NCBI GenBank assembly: GCA_031761405.1
Contig: JASEVX010000005.1
Span: 557,454-621,453 of the forward strand
Source of the DNA: Serripes groenlandicus
Taxonomy: Eukaryota; Mollusca; Bivalvia; Cardiida; Cardiidae
DNA length: 64,000 bases
Direction: 5' to 3'
The notes beneath the pieces were generated by a model that searched no databases, was not told where the DNA came from, and saw nothing but the letters and a program-made list of their open reading frames with translations. The position numbers and the translations under genes were made by a program. This document shows, piece after piece, positions 13,231 through 26,090 of the stretch. Numbering within the stretch: the stretch's first letter is position 1; every line of letters starts with the position of its first letter.

Positions 13231-15080
13231 GATCTTATGACACCCTTTGATGAATTCAGGAAAGTATGAGCACAGATACGTGAAAAAATAGTTTTAGATT
13301 TAAAAGATTAACCAACTGTTGTTTATTGGATATTTTTACAAGTAGAGTATCGTTTTTTTAGCATTTATCTGATTTGGGTGTCCCAACAAAACATGAAAAT
13401 TGTTTCTCAATTACGATGGAGAGAGTTTAGTGATTAATTTATTTTCATCTGTTGATTCGATTAATATGAATCGATGGAAAGTAGAACCTAAACGGTGACT
13501 TTCATCTTCGGAATGTGAATCATAAACTAGGGTACGCTTGGCTTTTTTTGGTTGGCCATGTTAGTGTTAATAATTTCATCAGTGGTGCCCTTCACCCGCA
13601 ACGGAGCCCAACGAGGGGACGTATTCCGGGGATATCCAACACGATCTATGCAAAAGTTACAACACCGGCATACTCTTCTAAAACAAATTAAATCGAGCAA
13701 CTCATATTTCATGTGGTATCCGACTAAGTATGGATTACCATAAGAACGTAAACAATCGTCAATCAAACATTAATTTTAACCGATTAACCCTGAAGCCACT
13801 CCCTTCTGATACACCTTCACTCAAATGTAAACTGGTACAACTATTTATAAAGTATCATCTTTTGTAAAAGGTAAATACAACTAAAAAGGAAAACATAGCT
13901 AAATAAAGGGTATCAGGGCTATACCTGACCAGCCGATTGATCAGGGCGGGCATTCCAGTTCTTCCGTTTAACCCAACTGAAGGCCAAAGCAGTGTCTTGT
14001 TGTATTGGAGTTTTACATTTGTCATACTCTGAGCCTACTCAACTACCAAGATTCCATTATTAGGCGACACGGGATGCAGCTCACGGCAAACAAGCAGGCA
14101 CAGTGGCAGACTTCTACCACACTTTAATGCGACAGCTAGGCTATTTCTAACCCCCGCCCAGCTGGGGGGGGGGGTTATATAAATATTACTTTGAAATATG
14201 TTGATAATGTAGCAAACGACACAGAATGTTATAATTGGATGAAACTCATCTACATTGCCTTGCAACCTGATGAGGAGTCTGATCAGACAGAATAAAAACC
14301 TCTACTAAAGTTTAACATTCATAACCTGGCATATGTATTTGTAATTTCAAAATAACATGGCGGTTCATCATTTTTATTTTATCGTCATATGTCAACGAAA
14401 AACTGGGATTTATAAGTGTATTATTTATTTTGAAATCTCAGTGAATATCGTCAATATTGTTTTGAAGTTATATAACTGATAATTTACCACCATTGTATTA
14501 ACAATTTGTTTTACATTACCAGTATGTTTTCGAAGTTGATACGTTTGTCCACATGGTTATTTATATTGTGCAATGCTGTTACAATAACATTTTATATTAA
14601 CAATTCTTTGAATAACGTTGGTAGTTAACACACGAAAATGAAATATATTATACAAATATTGTAATTTTATTTATTTATTACATATGAATCTCTACGTTGT
14701 CGTTTAATAGGATCAAGTGTCTTAACCGAAAGAATAACCTCATCTTACAGTTTTGTATTCACATATCCAGTCATACGTAGTTGTTATGACAGGCTTAGCG
14801 TGTTATGATTGGGCAAAATTATTATCCTATATCAACGAAATACTGGGATCTGTCAGTGTATTTTATTTTAAATTCTCAGTGAATATCGTCACTAGTGATT
14901 ATAACACGTTTGAAGTGATGCAGTAACTCTTTTTTGTGAGTGGTTTATGAAAAACATACTTTATCTTGCTCAATGTATGTGACCGTGTATCTAAAAAAAA
15001 GTTGGGTTTTTTTTCTGCTTAAACCGAATTTTAATTTATATCACGGCATTTATTCTGAAACCAGCCAGTCAGTTGTAATG

Positions 15081-15185
15081 CTTACCCCGCAATGCTAAGC
15101 GCAAGAGGGTTTAGCTGTTAGAACATTTATTACAATCTTTAGTATGACCCGACCGCGGATCGGACCCACGGCCGCCTGCACCCGA
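15081..15185 (-). repeat. Second tRNA-like SINE piece, unit 2
   Basis: The minus strand carries GGGTGCAGGCGGCCGTGGG, then TCCGATCCGCGGTCGGGTCA. It aligns with the pieces at 4,496, 18,266 and 28,483. Confidence 0.5.
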
Positions 15186-15316
15186 GAAGAAGCTATACCA
15201 CTTCATAACAAAATACATCTGGATTTGAACATTACAACAACGTACATTTTGTATAACGCATAAACACATTATTAAGTTTAAAATGATGTCATGCTCGTGC
15301 AATCTTTTAGAGGTAG

Positions 15317-15577
15317 TGTAGTGAAAGTCTACTTTGTCCTTTGTGTTTTAGACCATTCATTTTGGTCAGTTGTTTAGGTCCAGAAAACTCTGGTTCCCAG
15401 TTTAGAGGAACCAGCCAACCATGTGATATTTACATGGCCGACTTGGACCAAGGCAGCTAAGCAGTGCAGACGTGTGTTACTTAGACTGATGACTGAGACA
15501 GACAAGACTCTTTAAGACCAAGCGAATGATAATATAATGCAGGTTATAGTGTTACCTACGGGTGAGTGACCACAACA
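15317..15577. mobile_element. 261-bp TGT...ACA insertion, solo LTR candidate
   Basis: The insertion is present only in unit 2; units 1 and 4 show the empty site. It is flanked by GTAG (15,313-15,316 and 15,578-15,581). It begins TGTAGTG and ends CACAACA, so termini are TG..CA with a 4-bp duplication. This is the form of a solo LTR left by recombination; a short TIR element of the Ginger type has the same form. Confidence 0.5.
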
Positions 15578-17597
15578 GTAGCATATGTTGCAGGATTTTA
15601 AACAGGCGCCAATGCGCATGCACGTTTGTAAAAGTACCGTACATGTACGGAATTTTTATATATTACGATTGGGCATATATCCTAAAATGTTAATACTCTT
15701 CAATAAAAGTGTTTGTTCTTACTACAAATACTTGTCCAACTCCTTCTCGTGAGCTTTCTCGATTGGTACTTTCAGGTTCGGTTTCTTAAAATAAAGATGA
15801 AACACAAATAAATAAATGAGAGAACCACTTGTGAAAGCATATGATTCAATATAAACAAGTTGCTATTTTCAAAAACCATAACCTTAGCAGTTTAGGGGAA
15901 TAAATGATTGCCCTTTGTTATACCTTTCGAATGGGCTATAATTCATACAACATAATTGGATAATTTATGTCCGTAGCACTAATCAGGCAGTTTTTGTTGG
16001 TCATGCAACTCCCTGGCTAACTATTTGCGCCTGCAATAAGCTGACTTCATATCGTTTTATGTAGTAAATACATAATATATTTTATAGAAGATAGATCTTT
16101 TTGTCAGAATAATCTGTTAGGTATAGGCAGTACATATGTATGTATACAGTTTAATCTAATGGTAGTACGAAGCATGCTTTGATTCTCCTTTTTCTTCTTT
16201 CTGAGTAATGCTCGTTAATGGTAAAGATAAACAAAAAAAATTGTTATGCAGGCTTAATGTCAAATTTATTATGTTAAAAGCTAGTTAAATGTAAATGGTG
16301 ATTGTCCCATAGAAGTGTATATTTATATTGCTACGATTAAAATAAGAAATGAAAGGTTATGATGCCAAACTATTTTTTCTTTAGAGAAATATTAGTACGT
16401 AAGAAATTAACCGACGTCAGTTGGACCGAGAGGCAATACTTGTTAAGCTTTTTAAATTTTAAATACAAACATCACGATAGGTGGACGAGGTAAAGGGACC
16501 AATATTGGTCATAAAAATAATTTGTTTGTGATTAGTTATCAGTACTTATCAATTGTTGGTTGGTAACTACCACGGGAGATTGAAAAAGTATGTCAACAAA
16601 TAAATATATTTGACATTTCGAGTTGGGGATCACAAGATAATGTTGACAGTGTCTAAGTTCCTATAGTACATATAGTATTCCCTGGAATTCATGCAGTACA
16701 TCAGTCTACAAATAATTTGATTCATTAGTAGTATAAAGCATACTTTGTATTTTCCAATTACAATATATGTTATGGTAAAGTTAGTTAAGTTTCATAATTA
16801 TTGTATTTCTGCATTTTTATTTTCATGCATATTTAAGTGTCAAACTGATCATTCCTTTTTAAAGACTTATCAATCTTAAACACATATTTTGAAATAAGAC
16901 TGATCCCCGAAATTGTCCCTTACTATTACATCTGATCTTAGAGATGTCATTGTAAGTAATAGGGTAATACCATTTGCTTACATACATACGGTGAACAATT
17001 GAATGTAGAACGTAATATGAAACATGTTAGACATTTATTAATAACAATTGAAATACTACCCTTTATTATGTATAATCTGCGGAAGAAGCATATATAAGTA
17101 TGATCCCAATATATAAACTTTTTTTTTGGGAAAGTTAAGATTGTACACTACATATGCATTTCACAAAAGGTTATATCGTGATTAAACTAACGATCAATGA
17201 AATGTAAAGTAGAGTGAACTATACTATACCTTCTTTGAGGAATCCGAAATCACACTGTGATAACACCTCTCTCTGCAAAATAATCTCCTGTATTTCCTCG
17301 TCTTCTTCAAATACGTGCTATTAAGCAAACAATGAGAATAGTTTAAATTTAAGGATTAAATACTACTTGCACGGATATTAGTTATACATCATTTTAAAGA
17401 AAAAAGACTTTCGGTCGTGTAATATTTGTCAAACTAAAACCAGAGCTCCCAAATATTTCTTTCATTGTGGTTCTATTCCTTGTTCAGAAGTATGCCAATT
17501 CTATTACGGCGTCTAAAAACTTGTTTTTGCAATCCCTCGTTGACAAACAAAGACTAGGTTAGTATAAGTTTTGCTTTAGGGCATTCCGACATGACCC

Positions 17598-17620
17598 TCG
17601 AGAACGGGGATCCAACCAGG
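17598..17620 (-). repeat. SINE-like head, truncated, unit 3
   Basis: Only the B-box side (GGTTGGATCCCC on the minus strand) remains; the A-box half is deleted and replaced by TAATTTCTTTATCG. Confidence 0.45.
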
Positions 17621-18265
17621 ATAATTTCTTTATCGTACATGTAATCCATGGTTATACTCGGTGTAGCTAAGTAAAAGAAGGCTCAACATTTTTTTCATTT
17701 CAAGATAAAGGCTACCTATCCACAAATACACAATAATCACTTATACATACAACTATATTCATGTATGTGCCTATATTTATAAATATATCCACCAAATCTC
17801 TTATTTCTAATTTGATACACATGCAAACTATGCAATGTTTTTATGATTTACATGGGTTAATTTGTTGTATATTCTTAAACATCTTCTTAACTTGTTCTTC
17901 AAGAATACGATGTATATACAAGAGCATCCCGTTCAGCTGAAAATCTTAAACAATGAAAGAAATGAAAGCATGAATGGGATTTTAAGGCCCGTCGACATCT
18001 TAGGTAATTTTAGTGCTTAATAATTCACTAATTGTAAATGATGAACTAATCAATTGAAATATAATCAACGAGACTATTAGACAAACCAATAAAATATGAT
18101 GCGATACTTAACATTAATATAAAACAACATGAAAGTGAATGTAAAATAGGACATATTTGTATCTAAAATATAGTTTGGTGTTTCATGCCGCTTAGAATAA
18201 ATTGTCATTAATATAACTGCATTTCCATGGTAAGTTAACAGTTTTACTGGTCATTTATTCTGAAT

Positions 18266-18399
18266 CCAGCAAGTCAGTTGTAATGCTTACACCGCAATAA
18301 CCCGCTTACCCCGTCAGAGGGTTTAGCTGTTAGTACGTTTTTTAGAATCTTTAGTATGACCCGACCGGGGATCGGACCCGCGGCCTCCTGCACCGGAGG
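18266..18399 (-). repeat. Second tRNA-like SINE piece, unit 3
   Basis: It carries GCCGCGGGTCCGATCCCCGG on the minus strand, the copy closest to a consensus B box. It is followed by the shared 'atatccaaaattgttaatac' segment. Confidence 0.5.
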
Positions 18400-20969
18400 A
18401 TATATCCAAAATTGTTAATACTCTTCAATAAAAGTGTTTGTTCTTACTAAAAATATTTGTCCAACTCCTTCTCCTGGGCTTTCTCGATTGATACCTTCAG
18501 GTTCGATTTCTTATAATAAAGATGAAACGAATATAAATAAATGAGAGAATCACTAGCGAAAGCATATGATTCAGTATAAACAAGTTGCCATTTTCTAAAG
18601 CCATAACCTTAGTAGTTTAGGGGAATAATTTCCCTTTGTTACGAAAAAAACTATATGGGATATAATTCATACAGCATACCTGCAATAAGCTGACATTATT
18701 GTTTAATGTAGTAAAGATATAATATATTTTATTGAAGAGTGGTCTTTCTGTCAGAATAATCTGTTAGGTATAGGCAATATATATGTATATATACAGTGTA
18801 CTCTATTGATAGTACGAAGAACGCTTTGATTCCCCAATGTCAATCTTTTTTTTTGAGTATTGCTCGTAAATGGTAAAGAGACATTGTTTTTGTCATGCAG
18901 GTTTAATTTCGAATTTATTATGTTAAAAGTTAGTTAAATGTAAATGATGATTGTCTCAAAGAAGTGTATACTTATAATACTACAATTACGATAAGAAATG
19001 AAACGTTTTGGTGCCATTCTATATATTCTTTATAGAAATATTAGTACGTTAGAATGTGTATTACCATTGTGTGTTCAGTAGCAAAATATTGGTGTATTTG
19101 AATCTTCACGCATAATTGAATTGGAAATAAAATAGCAACACCAAATTATTTTACGGAATGAACACCGAACGTATTAAAATAACATTATATGTTTTTAAAT
19201 GTGCTTCTTATGAGGTAAAATATATTTTAAAGTTTGAAAACAATTGTATATATTAGACTGACATGTTTGAGAGGCAATACATTTTAAGCTTTTGAAATTA
19301 TTTGTTAATGCTAGCTAACTTATTAATATCGAGCGTAGGCTGATAAATAATGCACATGTTAAGCAAAATTATGGACTTAAAATAGAAATGAGGTAAATTG
19401 ATAATATTTTCGTTTGTAATATCGATATAGTGCAAAATGTTCACCGTAAATTTGTATGCATAAACTGGTAATGATAAATGTTTTTCCAATCAATTTTTAT
19501 CTTTGTATCTATAAATTAAGTTCAATTTATAGACAAGGGACAATGTTAATATGCGGACCATTTGAGTCGTTGTTTAAGTAACAGTATAGCATCATGATGT
19601 AGTACATATATTATTCTCCATTGATCTGTTGATAATAATGTTTTATCACATGACAATGCTTGTATCCGATCTAATATTCCCTATACGTATTTATTGATAT
19701 GTAGCATGTGTAATATAACATGACCGAATCAGTATTTTTGTATTCATCCGCAAATGTTTTCATAATGGCTGAAAACGTGTATCCCGTAAACACAAACGTC
19801 ACGATAGATGCACGAAGTAAAGGGACCAATATCGGTCATAAAAAAAAATTGTTTGTAATTATTTAACAGTTTATTAAGTATTACATGTGTTGACTATTTT
19901 GTTACCGCGAAAACCCGATTTTCTTTTTCGTTTTCGTCATGTCATAGAAATAATCTGACATTATGTCAACAAATAAATATATTTGACATTTGGAGTTCCT
20001 AAAGTACATATAGTATCCTAAAGTACATATAGTATTCTCCGGGATTTCCAGTTTGGTACAGGCAGTACATCAGTCTACACATAATTTGATTTATTAGTAG
20101 TATAAAGCATACTTTGTATTTTCCAATTACAATCTATGTTATGTCAAAGTTAGTTGAGTTTCATAATTATTGTATTTCTGCATTTTTTATTTTGATGCAT
20201 ATTTTAGTGTCAAACTGATCATTCCTTTTTAAAGAGTTATCAATCTTATACATATATTTTGAAATAATACTGATCCATGAAATAATCTTGTATTATTATA
20301 AATTATCTGATCTTATAGATGTCATTGTAAGTAATAGAGTAGTACCTTTTTCTTTCATACATACGGTGAACAATTGAATGTAGAACGTTAAATCCAACAT
20401 ATTAGAAATTTATTAATAACAATTTAAATGTTATCATTTATTATGTATAATATGCGGAAGACGCATATATAAGTATGATCCCAAATATAAACGTTTTATT
20501 TCGGAAAAAAAACTATTATTTCAGTTAAGATTGTACGCTATATCAATTGCATATGTATTTCACTAAATGTTATATCGTGATTAAATTAACGGTCATTGAA
20601 GTGTAAAGTAGAGTGTACTATACCTTCTTCGTGGAACCCGAAATCACATTGTGATAACTTCTTTATCTGCGAAATAATATTCTGTATTCCCTCGTTCTGT
20701 TAAGCAAACAATGAGAATAGTTTAAATTTAAAGATTGCACTCACATTAGTTATACATCATTTTTAAAAAAAGAAAAAGACATTCGGTCGTGTAATATTGA
20801 TTAAACTTTAACCAGAGCTCACAAATATTTCTTTCATTGTGGTTCTATTCCTTGTTCAGAGGTATGGTAATTCTATCAAGGCGTCTGAAGACATATTGTT
20901 GTAATCCCTCGTTGACGGATTAGGACTAGATTAGTATAGGTTTTGCTTTAGGGCATTCGGACATTACCA

Positions 20970-21039
20970 TCGAGAGCGGGGATCCAACGCGGGTCTCGCG
21001 GACTTCTCTCCCGATTTCTTACCACTCGATCACGGCGGA
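20970..21039 (-). repeat. tRNA-derived SINE-like head, unit 4
   Basis: This is the unit-4 counterpart. The B-box-like element reads GCGTTGGATCCC, one change from the other copies, and the A-box side is kept. Confidence 0.6.
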
Positions 21040-21667
21040 CTTCTTAAGCGTACACATCATTCATGGTTATACTCGGTGTAGCTAAGTAAAAGGAGGCTCA
21101 ACATTGTTATTTGAAGATAAAGGCCACCTATCCACAAATATATAAATATTCATCTATACATACATATAGAAAACTATATTCATGTATTTGCCTATATATT
21201 TAAATAAATCAAATGAATGTCATATTCTTAATTTGGTACACATACAAACTTTGCAATATTTTTATGATTTATAGGATATAAGAATACAAGCCAAACATGA
21301 CTAAGTAATACTTAACATAAAGATAAACAATATATATTAGAAAATGTTAATCAGGATCAGTTAGAGTAATGAATGTGCAAAAGCACGGTTAAGAAATAAT
21401 AATATATCTGATTAAAAACAATAATTTCCCTTAATAATTTAAATAAAAGTTCAGATTTGACAGACTCAAAAAACTGATGCAAACTTTGAGCCTTGAAAAA
21501 GTTGTCACGTATTTGGAGAAATCAGCACAATCCAGAAGAAACATAGAATTCATCTTCAATGAATATAATTTTGGCAGTCCTCAGACAATATATATATGTT
21601 GATGTCGTCCTTCTTCAGGATTTAATTTGCTGATCGAACACCAACACCGTGTTAATGATTTACTTAA

Positions 21668-22623
21668 GGATGTACTGAACTGAAAAGTGGATTTTTCATA
21701 ATATCTAACTTTTGTTGTAATATTGTTTTTTTGAAAGTTGGATATATGTTAAGATAAAAAAACACAAACAAAAGGTATGGTAGTGGGCTTTATGTTTTGC
21801 TAGATCAATTTATAAAAGCCTTATGATGAGCATTTTTTTTTGCTATTTCAGCCCATGAAAAAAAAAAGTTTTCACTCAAATTGCCGATGTTTGAAAGATG
21901 ATATGCTAATTGTTTATCTTCTTGTGGTTTTAATCTCATTCTGAAGTTATTTTATCCATATCTTTGGAAGTTCATGTGATACGTTGTAGTTAAAGCTATA
22001 AAATATACACTATTTTACCCTAATGAGAACCCATATTTGTCAGGTGTAAGAATAAACAATTTCAAAACTTTTAAATAAGGAAAAAACATATTTATAATAT
22101 TTAACTTTTTCTGAAACTTCTTTAGATTATTTCAATTACTATCATTTATCAGATTTTAAAAAGAAAAGTATATGTCATTGGGCAATATTTTCAGGTTTTT
22201 TTCTTTGAATGGCAAAAAAATGTTAAAATATGAATATACATTTATTAATTTTTCAAACATATCTTCTCTTCAAATGTCAAAAAAGTTTTCCAATATTTTC
22301 TACTTTTTTTCAAAACAATATGATACTATACAAGTTCTAGATAAAAAAATATATGCATGGACTTTAATATGTTCTTTTTACCCAGTTATAGTTCTTAATC
22401 AAACATGGCAGCTGGACAGCGGCTCACGTAAAAATTGAAGGCTCATGAAAAAATAAGCCCTTTATCTCAAGCAAATTTAATCTATTTTTTTTTAAATTTA
22501 GAAGAATTATAAAAATGTATAATGATTAAACAGGTTTAAATTGACAACAAAATAAGAAGATTTAATAAGAAAGTAAAAAAAAAAAATGATTTTTGAATTT
22601 CAAAATCTCAGTTCAGTACATCC
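21668..22623. mobile_element. 956-bp TIR element at TTAA
   Basis: Unit 2 reads 'acttaattgtaaatgac' where unit 4 has this insertion. Left end GGATGTACTGAACTGA and right end TCAGTTCAGTACATCC are perfect inverted repeats, flanked by TTAA on both sides. Because TTAA contains TA, the target could be TTAA (piggyBac or Kolobok type) or TA (Tc1/mariner type). The 88-codon open frame inside is AT-rich and matches no transposase I know, so the copy is non-autonomous. Confidence 0.85.
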
Positions 22624-23000
22624 TTAATTGTAAATGACATTTCTTTATTCAAATATCTTTCAGGATGTAGTAATGTCTATATATGTATAACGTCAATATT
22701 GTCTCTCCGGTTTTGTTTTGTTCGACAATCTTGTTTAAAAAAAAATGTTGATAAAAGATTCAATAATGCATGAATGTGTTATAAGGCTCGGCTACATCAA
22801 AGGTCATTTGGGCACTTAAACAAAAACATTAACAAATATATATTTTTAAATAAACAACATTTTGAAATCAAAACTTCTACAATGAGACAAAATCTTTAAT
22901 GTCGTGTCACCTACGTGTGCTTTGCTGTTTCGTTAATGTTGAAAATGTCTAAGGTTAAGTACACATAACATCCATTCGTCAGTTATTAAATTTATCTTAC

Positions 23001-23153
23001 ATTTTGTGTGGAAAATGCACCAGCGATGACAGCCATCACCCAAATAGTTACCGGTGAGATACTAAGAGTGAGGTCAGGGACTGAGACGTCAATATGGGTT
23101 CCTTGGTTCGGTGAAATGTCAGCGGATATATGTATTCGACATGATGACGGTAT
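23001..23153 (-). CDS. VPS13-like exon, array copy 3, intact
   Basis: The copy has 153 bases between CCTTATTTCAG and GTAAGATA and is open in phase 0 for 51 codons: IPSSCRIHISADISPNQGTH, IDVSVPDLTLSISPVTIWVM, AVIAGAFSTQN. Both splice sites are good. The C-terminal GAFSTQN tail differs from GDVSI of the 36.8-kb copy. It could be an extra constitutive exon (adding a strand pair to the lipid groove), an alternative exon, or an unused duplicate; transcript data would decide. Confidence 0.65.
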
Positions 23154-24278
23154 CTGAAATAAGGATATATAATGTATTTACCATTGATCTGTTGAAAATA
23201 ATGTTATATACAATTGTATACTCCCATAACCAATGAGCGCATCAGTACGTATCAATTGTTATTTGGTTACTATCATGGAAGAGTCTACAAATAAATATAT
23301 TTGACATTTCGATTCGGGGATCACAAGATAATATTCGCATGTCTAAGTTCGTATCTAAAAGCGAAAATAATTTGAAATGTGGTAAGATAAGAAGTGCATT
23401 TAGAAAGTTGACTGTTTGTTGTGTTTGAAATTATAATATGAAGATAGTTAGTATCTGATTTGCATGATACTGTTTGCGATAATTTCGATCATAGTTTATA
23501 CTATATAACGTCTGTGTAACACAGTCTTATCTACATTGACGTCATACGACGTCTTCGGCGATAATGACCTTCTAAATCATATTGATCTATAACATAAATA
23601 GTCATTATATAAAGGTGAATCAACTGCATTTGATTGATCGAAATTAACGAGCATGGGATATTTACAAGTCTAACTACGAGTTCAATGAACGCGTTTTTAT
23701 GATTTTATCACGGCTCATTAAAGTGTCATATGTTTATATCAAACAAGCAGTTTATTATTCTGATTAGTGATATTCCTTTCTGTTTTGTTTAACTGCCTGA
23801 GTTAACCCCCCACCCCACCTATATATATATATATATAGTTATATATATAACAACTATATAAATAAAAGTGTAATATTCAAATCTAAGTGAAAATATTGTC
23901 GCAAAAGGAAGGATTGCTCCTTATAGGATTAACAAGGTAGAATGTAAAGAAACCTTGCACGCATGACCATGCTGCTATGTAAAACCTGCAACGCGTGACG
24001 CCTATTAAAAATAAATGATGACTACATTTAACTGTTTGTATACAGTATCAGAACCATTATGTATCAATATTTTAAGATGTGAAATGTACGAACTATAAAA
24101 ACTACAGGACATATTTAAATAATATTCATGAATTATCTAATCATAGCCAAGTTCCATTCATGTCTGTCGTGTCAACTATGTGTGCTTTGCTGTTTCGTCA
24201 ATGTTGAAAAATAGTTGAGGTTATGTTCAAATGAAAAAAAACATAATTCCCATTCATCAGTTATTACGTTTATCTTAC

Positions 24279-24422
24279 ATTTTGTTTAGAAAATGCACCA
24301 GTGATGACCCGAATGTTGACCGGTGAGATTCTAAGAGTGAGGTCAGCGACTGACACGTCAATATGGGCTCCTTGGTTCGGTGAAATGTCACCAGATATAT
24401 GTATTTCAGAGGATGACAGTAT
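24279..24422 (-). pseudogene. VPS13-like exon, array copy 2, acceptor lost
   Basis: This 144-base copy is open in phase 0: ILSSSEIHISGDISPNQGAH, IDVSVADLTLRISPVNIRVI, TGAFSKQN, then GTAAGATA. The donor is kept. The CCTTATTTCAG acceptor seen in the other copies is replaced by an AT-rich TTATTATT run, so normal splicing into it looks impossible. The deletion relative to the 153-base copies is a multiple of three. It is the second exon of the doublet in the fourth unit, 1.27 kb from copy 3. Confidence 0.7.
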
Positions 24423-24748
24423 AATAATAAGAAATAAGAAATAAAAAGAATAATTTACATCATTTCTATTGTTTGTGATACTTTCCCTCATAGTTGATGC
24501 TATATAACGTCTGTGTAACACACTCATGTCTATTTTGACGTCTAACGACATTATGAAGAATTTTGCATAAGTATTCATTAAATAAAGGTGAATCGACTAC
24601 CTTTTTCTTCTATTTAAATGCCCTTATCCCCCCCCCCCCCCCCCCCACCGCCTTTCGCCATACATCAAATGTGCAGTGAATTTTAAAACAAATATATATA
24701 TATAACAACTATATAAAAAAAGTGTAATATTTCGACCAAGTGAAACTA

Positions 24749-25638
24749 CACTTCGACGAATTTCTATTTGGCCACTTAGTTTTTATCATATTTTAAGAAA
24801 AGAATTCTGAGAGAAATACAAATAACCAAATATAAGTTTAATACAATTTATTCCTAATATGGAAAACAAAACTTCATTGAAATTTGATCACGGGAACAAT
24901 CTTAACAGAGAGGGTTAACATGAACACCCTTAAAACAAAAACTGCAAGATCAAATCAAGTCGTAGTTGATTTCGTTTCTATACTTTATATGTCCACCTGC
25001 TGCGGCAATTACAGCAAGGCACCTTGTCCTCATTGATATAATGTATCTGTGAAAATACTGTTGTTGAATGGTCGCCCACATCTGATGAATAACACGCGTG
25101 AGCACCTTGTGATTTGGTTGCAGCGGCTAGGCACGCACCTTGCGCTTCAATAGGTCCCACACGTGCTCCATCGGATTTAAATCCGGACTTTTTGCAAGCA
25201 ATTTAATAGATAAAAACATGTTTCTATCAATATTTTGCACTTAATAACAACTAATAAAACATATTGCAACTGTTATAACGACGCGTAACATTCCTGTCTG
25301 ATGGGGGTGCCGGCACGAATCAATCCGACGGCTTGAGCGCATTCTGCAATGCTCATTCTCGCCATATTTAATGTTTTTCATAAAAGAAAATCCACGAAGA
25401 ATACATTCCTACCAAATACGACAACTACCATGCCGTGCACGAGGAACGCGAGCAGATAGGCTATTTTCACACCTACCGTTCCGCATGGACAATTTTGTAC
25501 ACGAATACGTGTTTTCTTTCTGTAAATCGATCGATTAGTGTATACAATACAAAAATAACCAACCTTTAGATTTATTGATTAAATATATCGCATAATATCA
25601 TATTTTATATGGTGGCCATTAAGAAATTCGTCGAAGTG
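24749..25638 (-). mobile_element. Tc1-like transposon, internally deleted, 890 bp
   Basis: The ends are perfect inverted repeats CACTTCGACGAATTTCT, continuing imperfectly with (A/T)..TGGCCAC, flanked by TA at 24,747 and 25,639. Other exon-flank copies of the array show the empty site (GTGAAA.TTGTGAC). The interior, minus strand, keeps the two ends of a Tc1-type transposase only. Confidence 0.92.
24950..25192 (-). pseudogene. Tc1 transposase C-terminal fragment
   Basis: The fragment reads SPDLNPMEHVWDLLKRKVRA, a TAG stop, then LTRVIHQMWATIQQQYFHRY and IISMRTRCLAVIAAAGGHIK. S-P-D-L-N-P-x-E-H-x-W-D is the strongly conserved third catalytic region of Tc1/mariner DDE transposases. An N-terminal piece (MARMSIAECAQAVGLIRAG) lies at about 25,290-25,365; everything between is gone. 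It is inactive. Confidence 0.88.
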
Positions 25639-25849
25639 TATTGTGACAAAAGGAAGAATTGCTCGTTTCAGGATTAACAAGACAGATGTACAGAAACCTG
25701 GCGTGCATGACCTTGTTGCTATACAAAAGAAACTGTGACACATGACGCCTATAAAAAAAAATGATGAATACGTTTAACTGTTTGTATACAGTATACGGAT
25801 TTGTAAAATCTCCACTGTGTAAATGATACGTTGGTGAACCAGCTGATCA

Positions 25850-26090
25850 ACGCTACTGTACATTTTATCACCCAGACGTCCCAGCAGTTGAAGACGAGAA
25901 ACACTTTGTATTTAAGTGTTTCGAGTACAATAACATTCGTGACACTATATACAGGGATATGATTAGTGAAAAAGGATTGTTCCGGTTGGATAAACAGCTT
26001 GATAGTTTATATCCAAGAAAGCTTGCCTTATTTGTTTTATTTGCGTATAGTTTCAGGCGAAATGTATTGTATTTTTGATATTCTTAATTC
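25850..26090 (+). pseudogene. LINE ORF2 C-terminal fragment
   Basis: The plus strand encodes QRYCTFYHPDVPAVEDEKHF, then VFKCFEYNNIRDTIY and further residues to about 26,085. The E-D-E-x-H-F-x-x-x-C-x-x-Y-x-x-x-R pattern is the Cys/His tail at the end of non-LTR retrotransposon ORF2. Only the tail remains. It is a different family from the LINE at 32-35 kb. Confidence 0.7.

Larger units (their letters stand above)
6420..16726. repeat. Array unit 2 (long, about 10.3 kb)
   Basis: Shared landmarks in order: TTTAAGTGTC at 6,530, SINE piece at 7,284, 'ctgatcgaacaccaacaccg' at about 8,193, VPS13 exon copies 5 and 4, poly-C at 10,100 and 11,160, LINE ORF1 remnant at 12.3-13.8 kb, second SINE piece at 15,081, and 'accgacgtcagttggaccg' at about 16,410. 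It carries private insertions at 8,762-9,452 and 15,317-15,577. Confidence 0.8.
16727..20093. repeat. Array unit 3 (short, about 3.4 kb)
   Basis: The unit starts with the same 'ttagtagtataaagcatact' junction as units 2 and 4. It keeps the left third (to about 18,150) and then passes directly to the second SINE piece (18,266) and the right end. The exon doublet and the LINE ORF1 block are missing. It sits between two long units, giving a long-short-long order. Confidence 0.8.

Noticed and set aside
22172..22438. Possible transposase in the 956-bp TIR element
   Set aside because: It has Phe/Lys/Asn-rich AT-driven composition and no DDE-type motifs.
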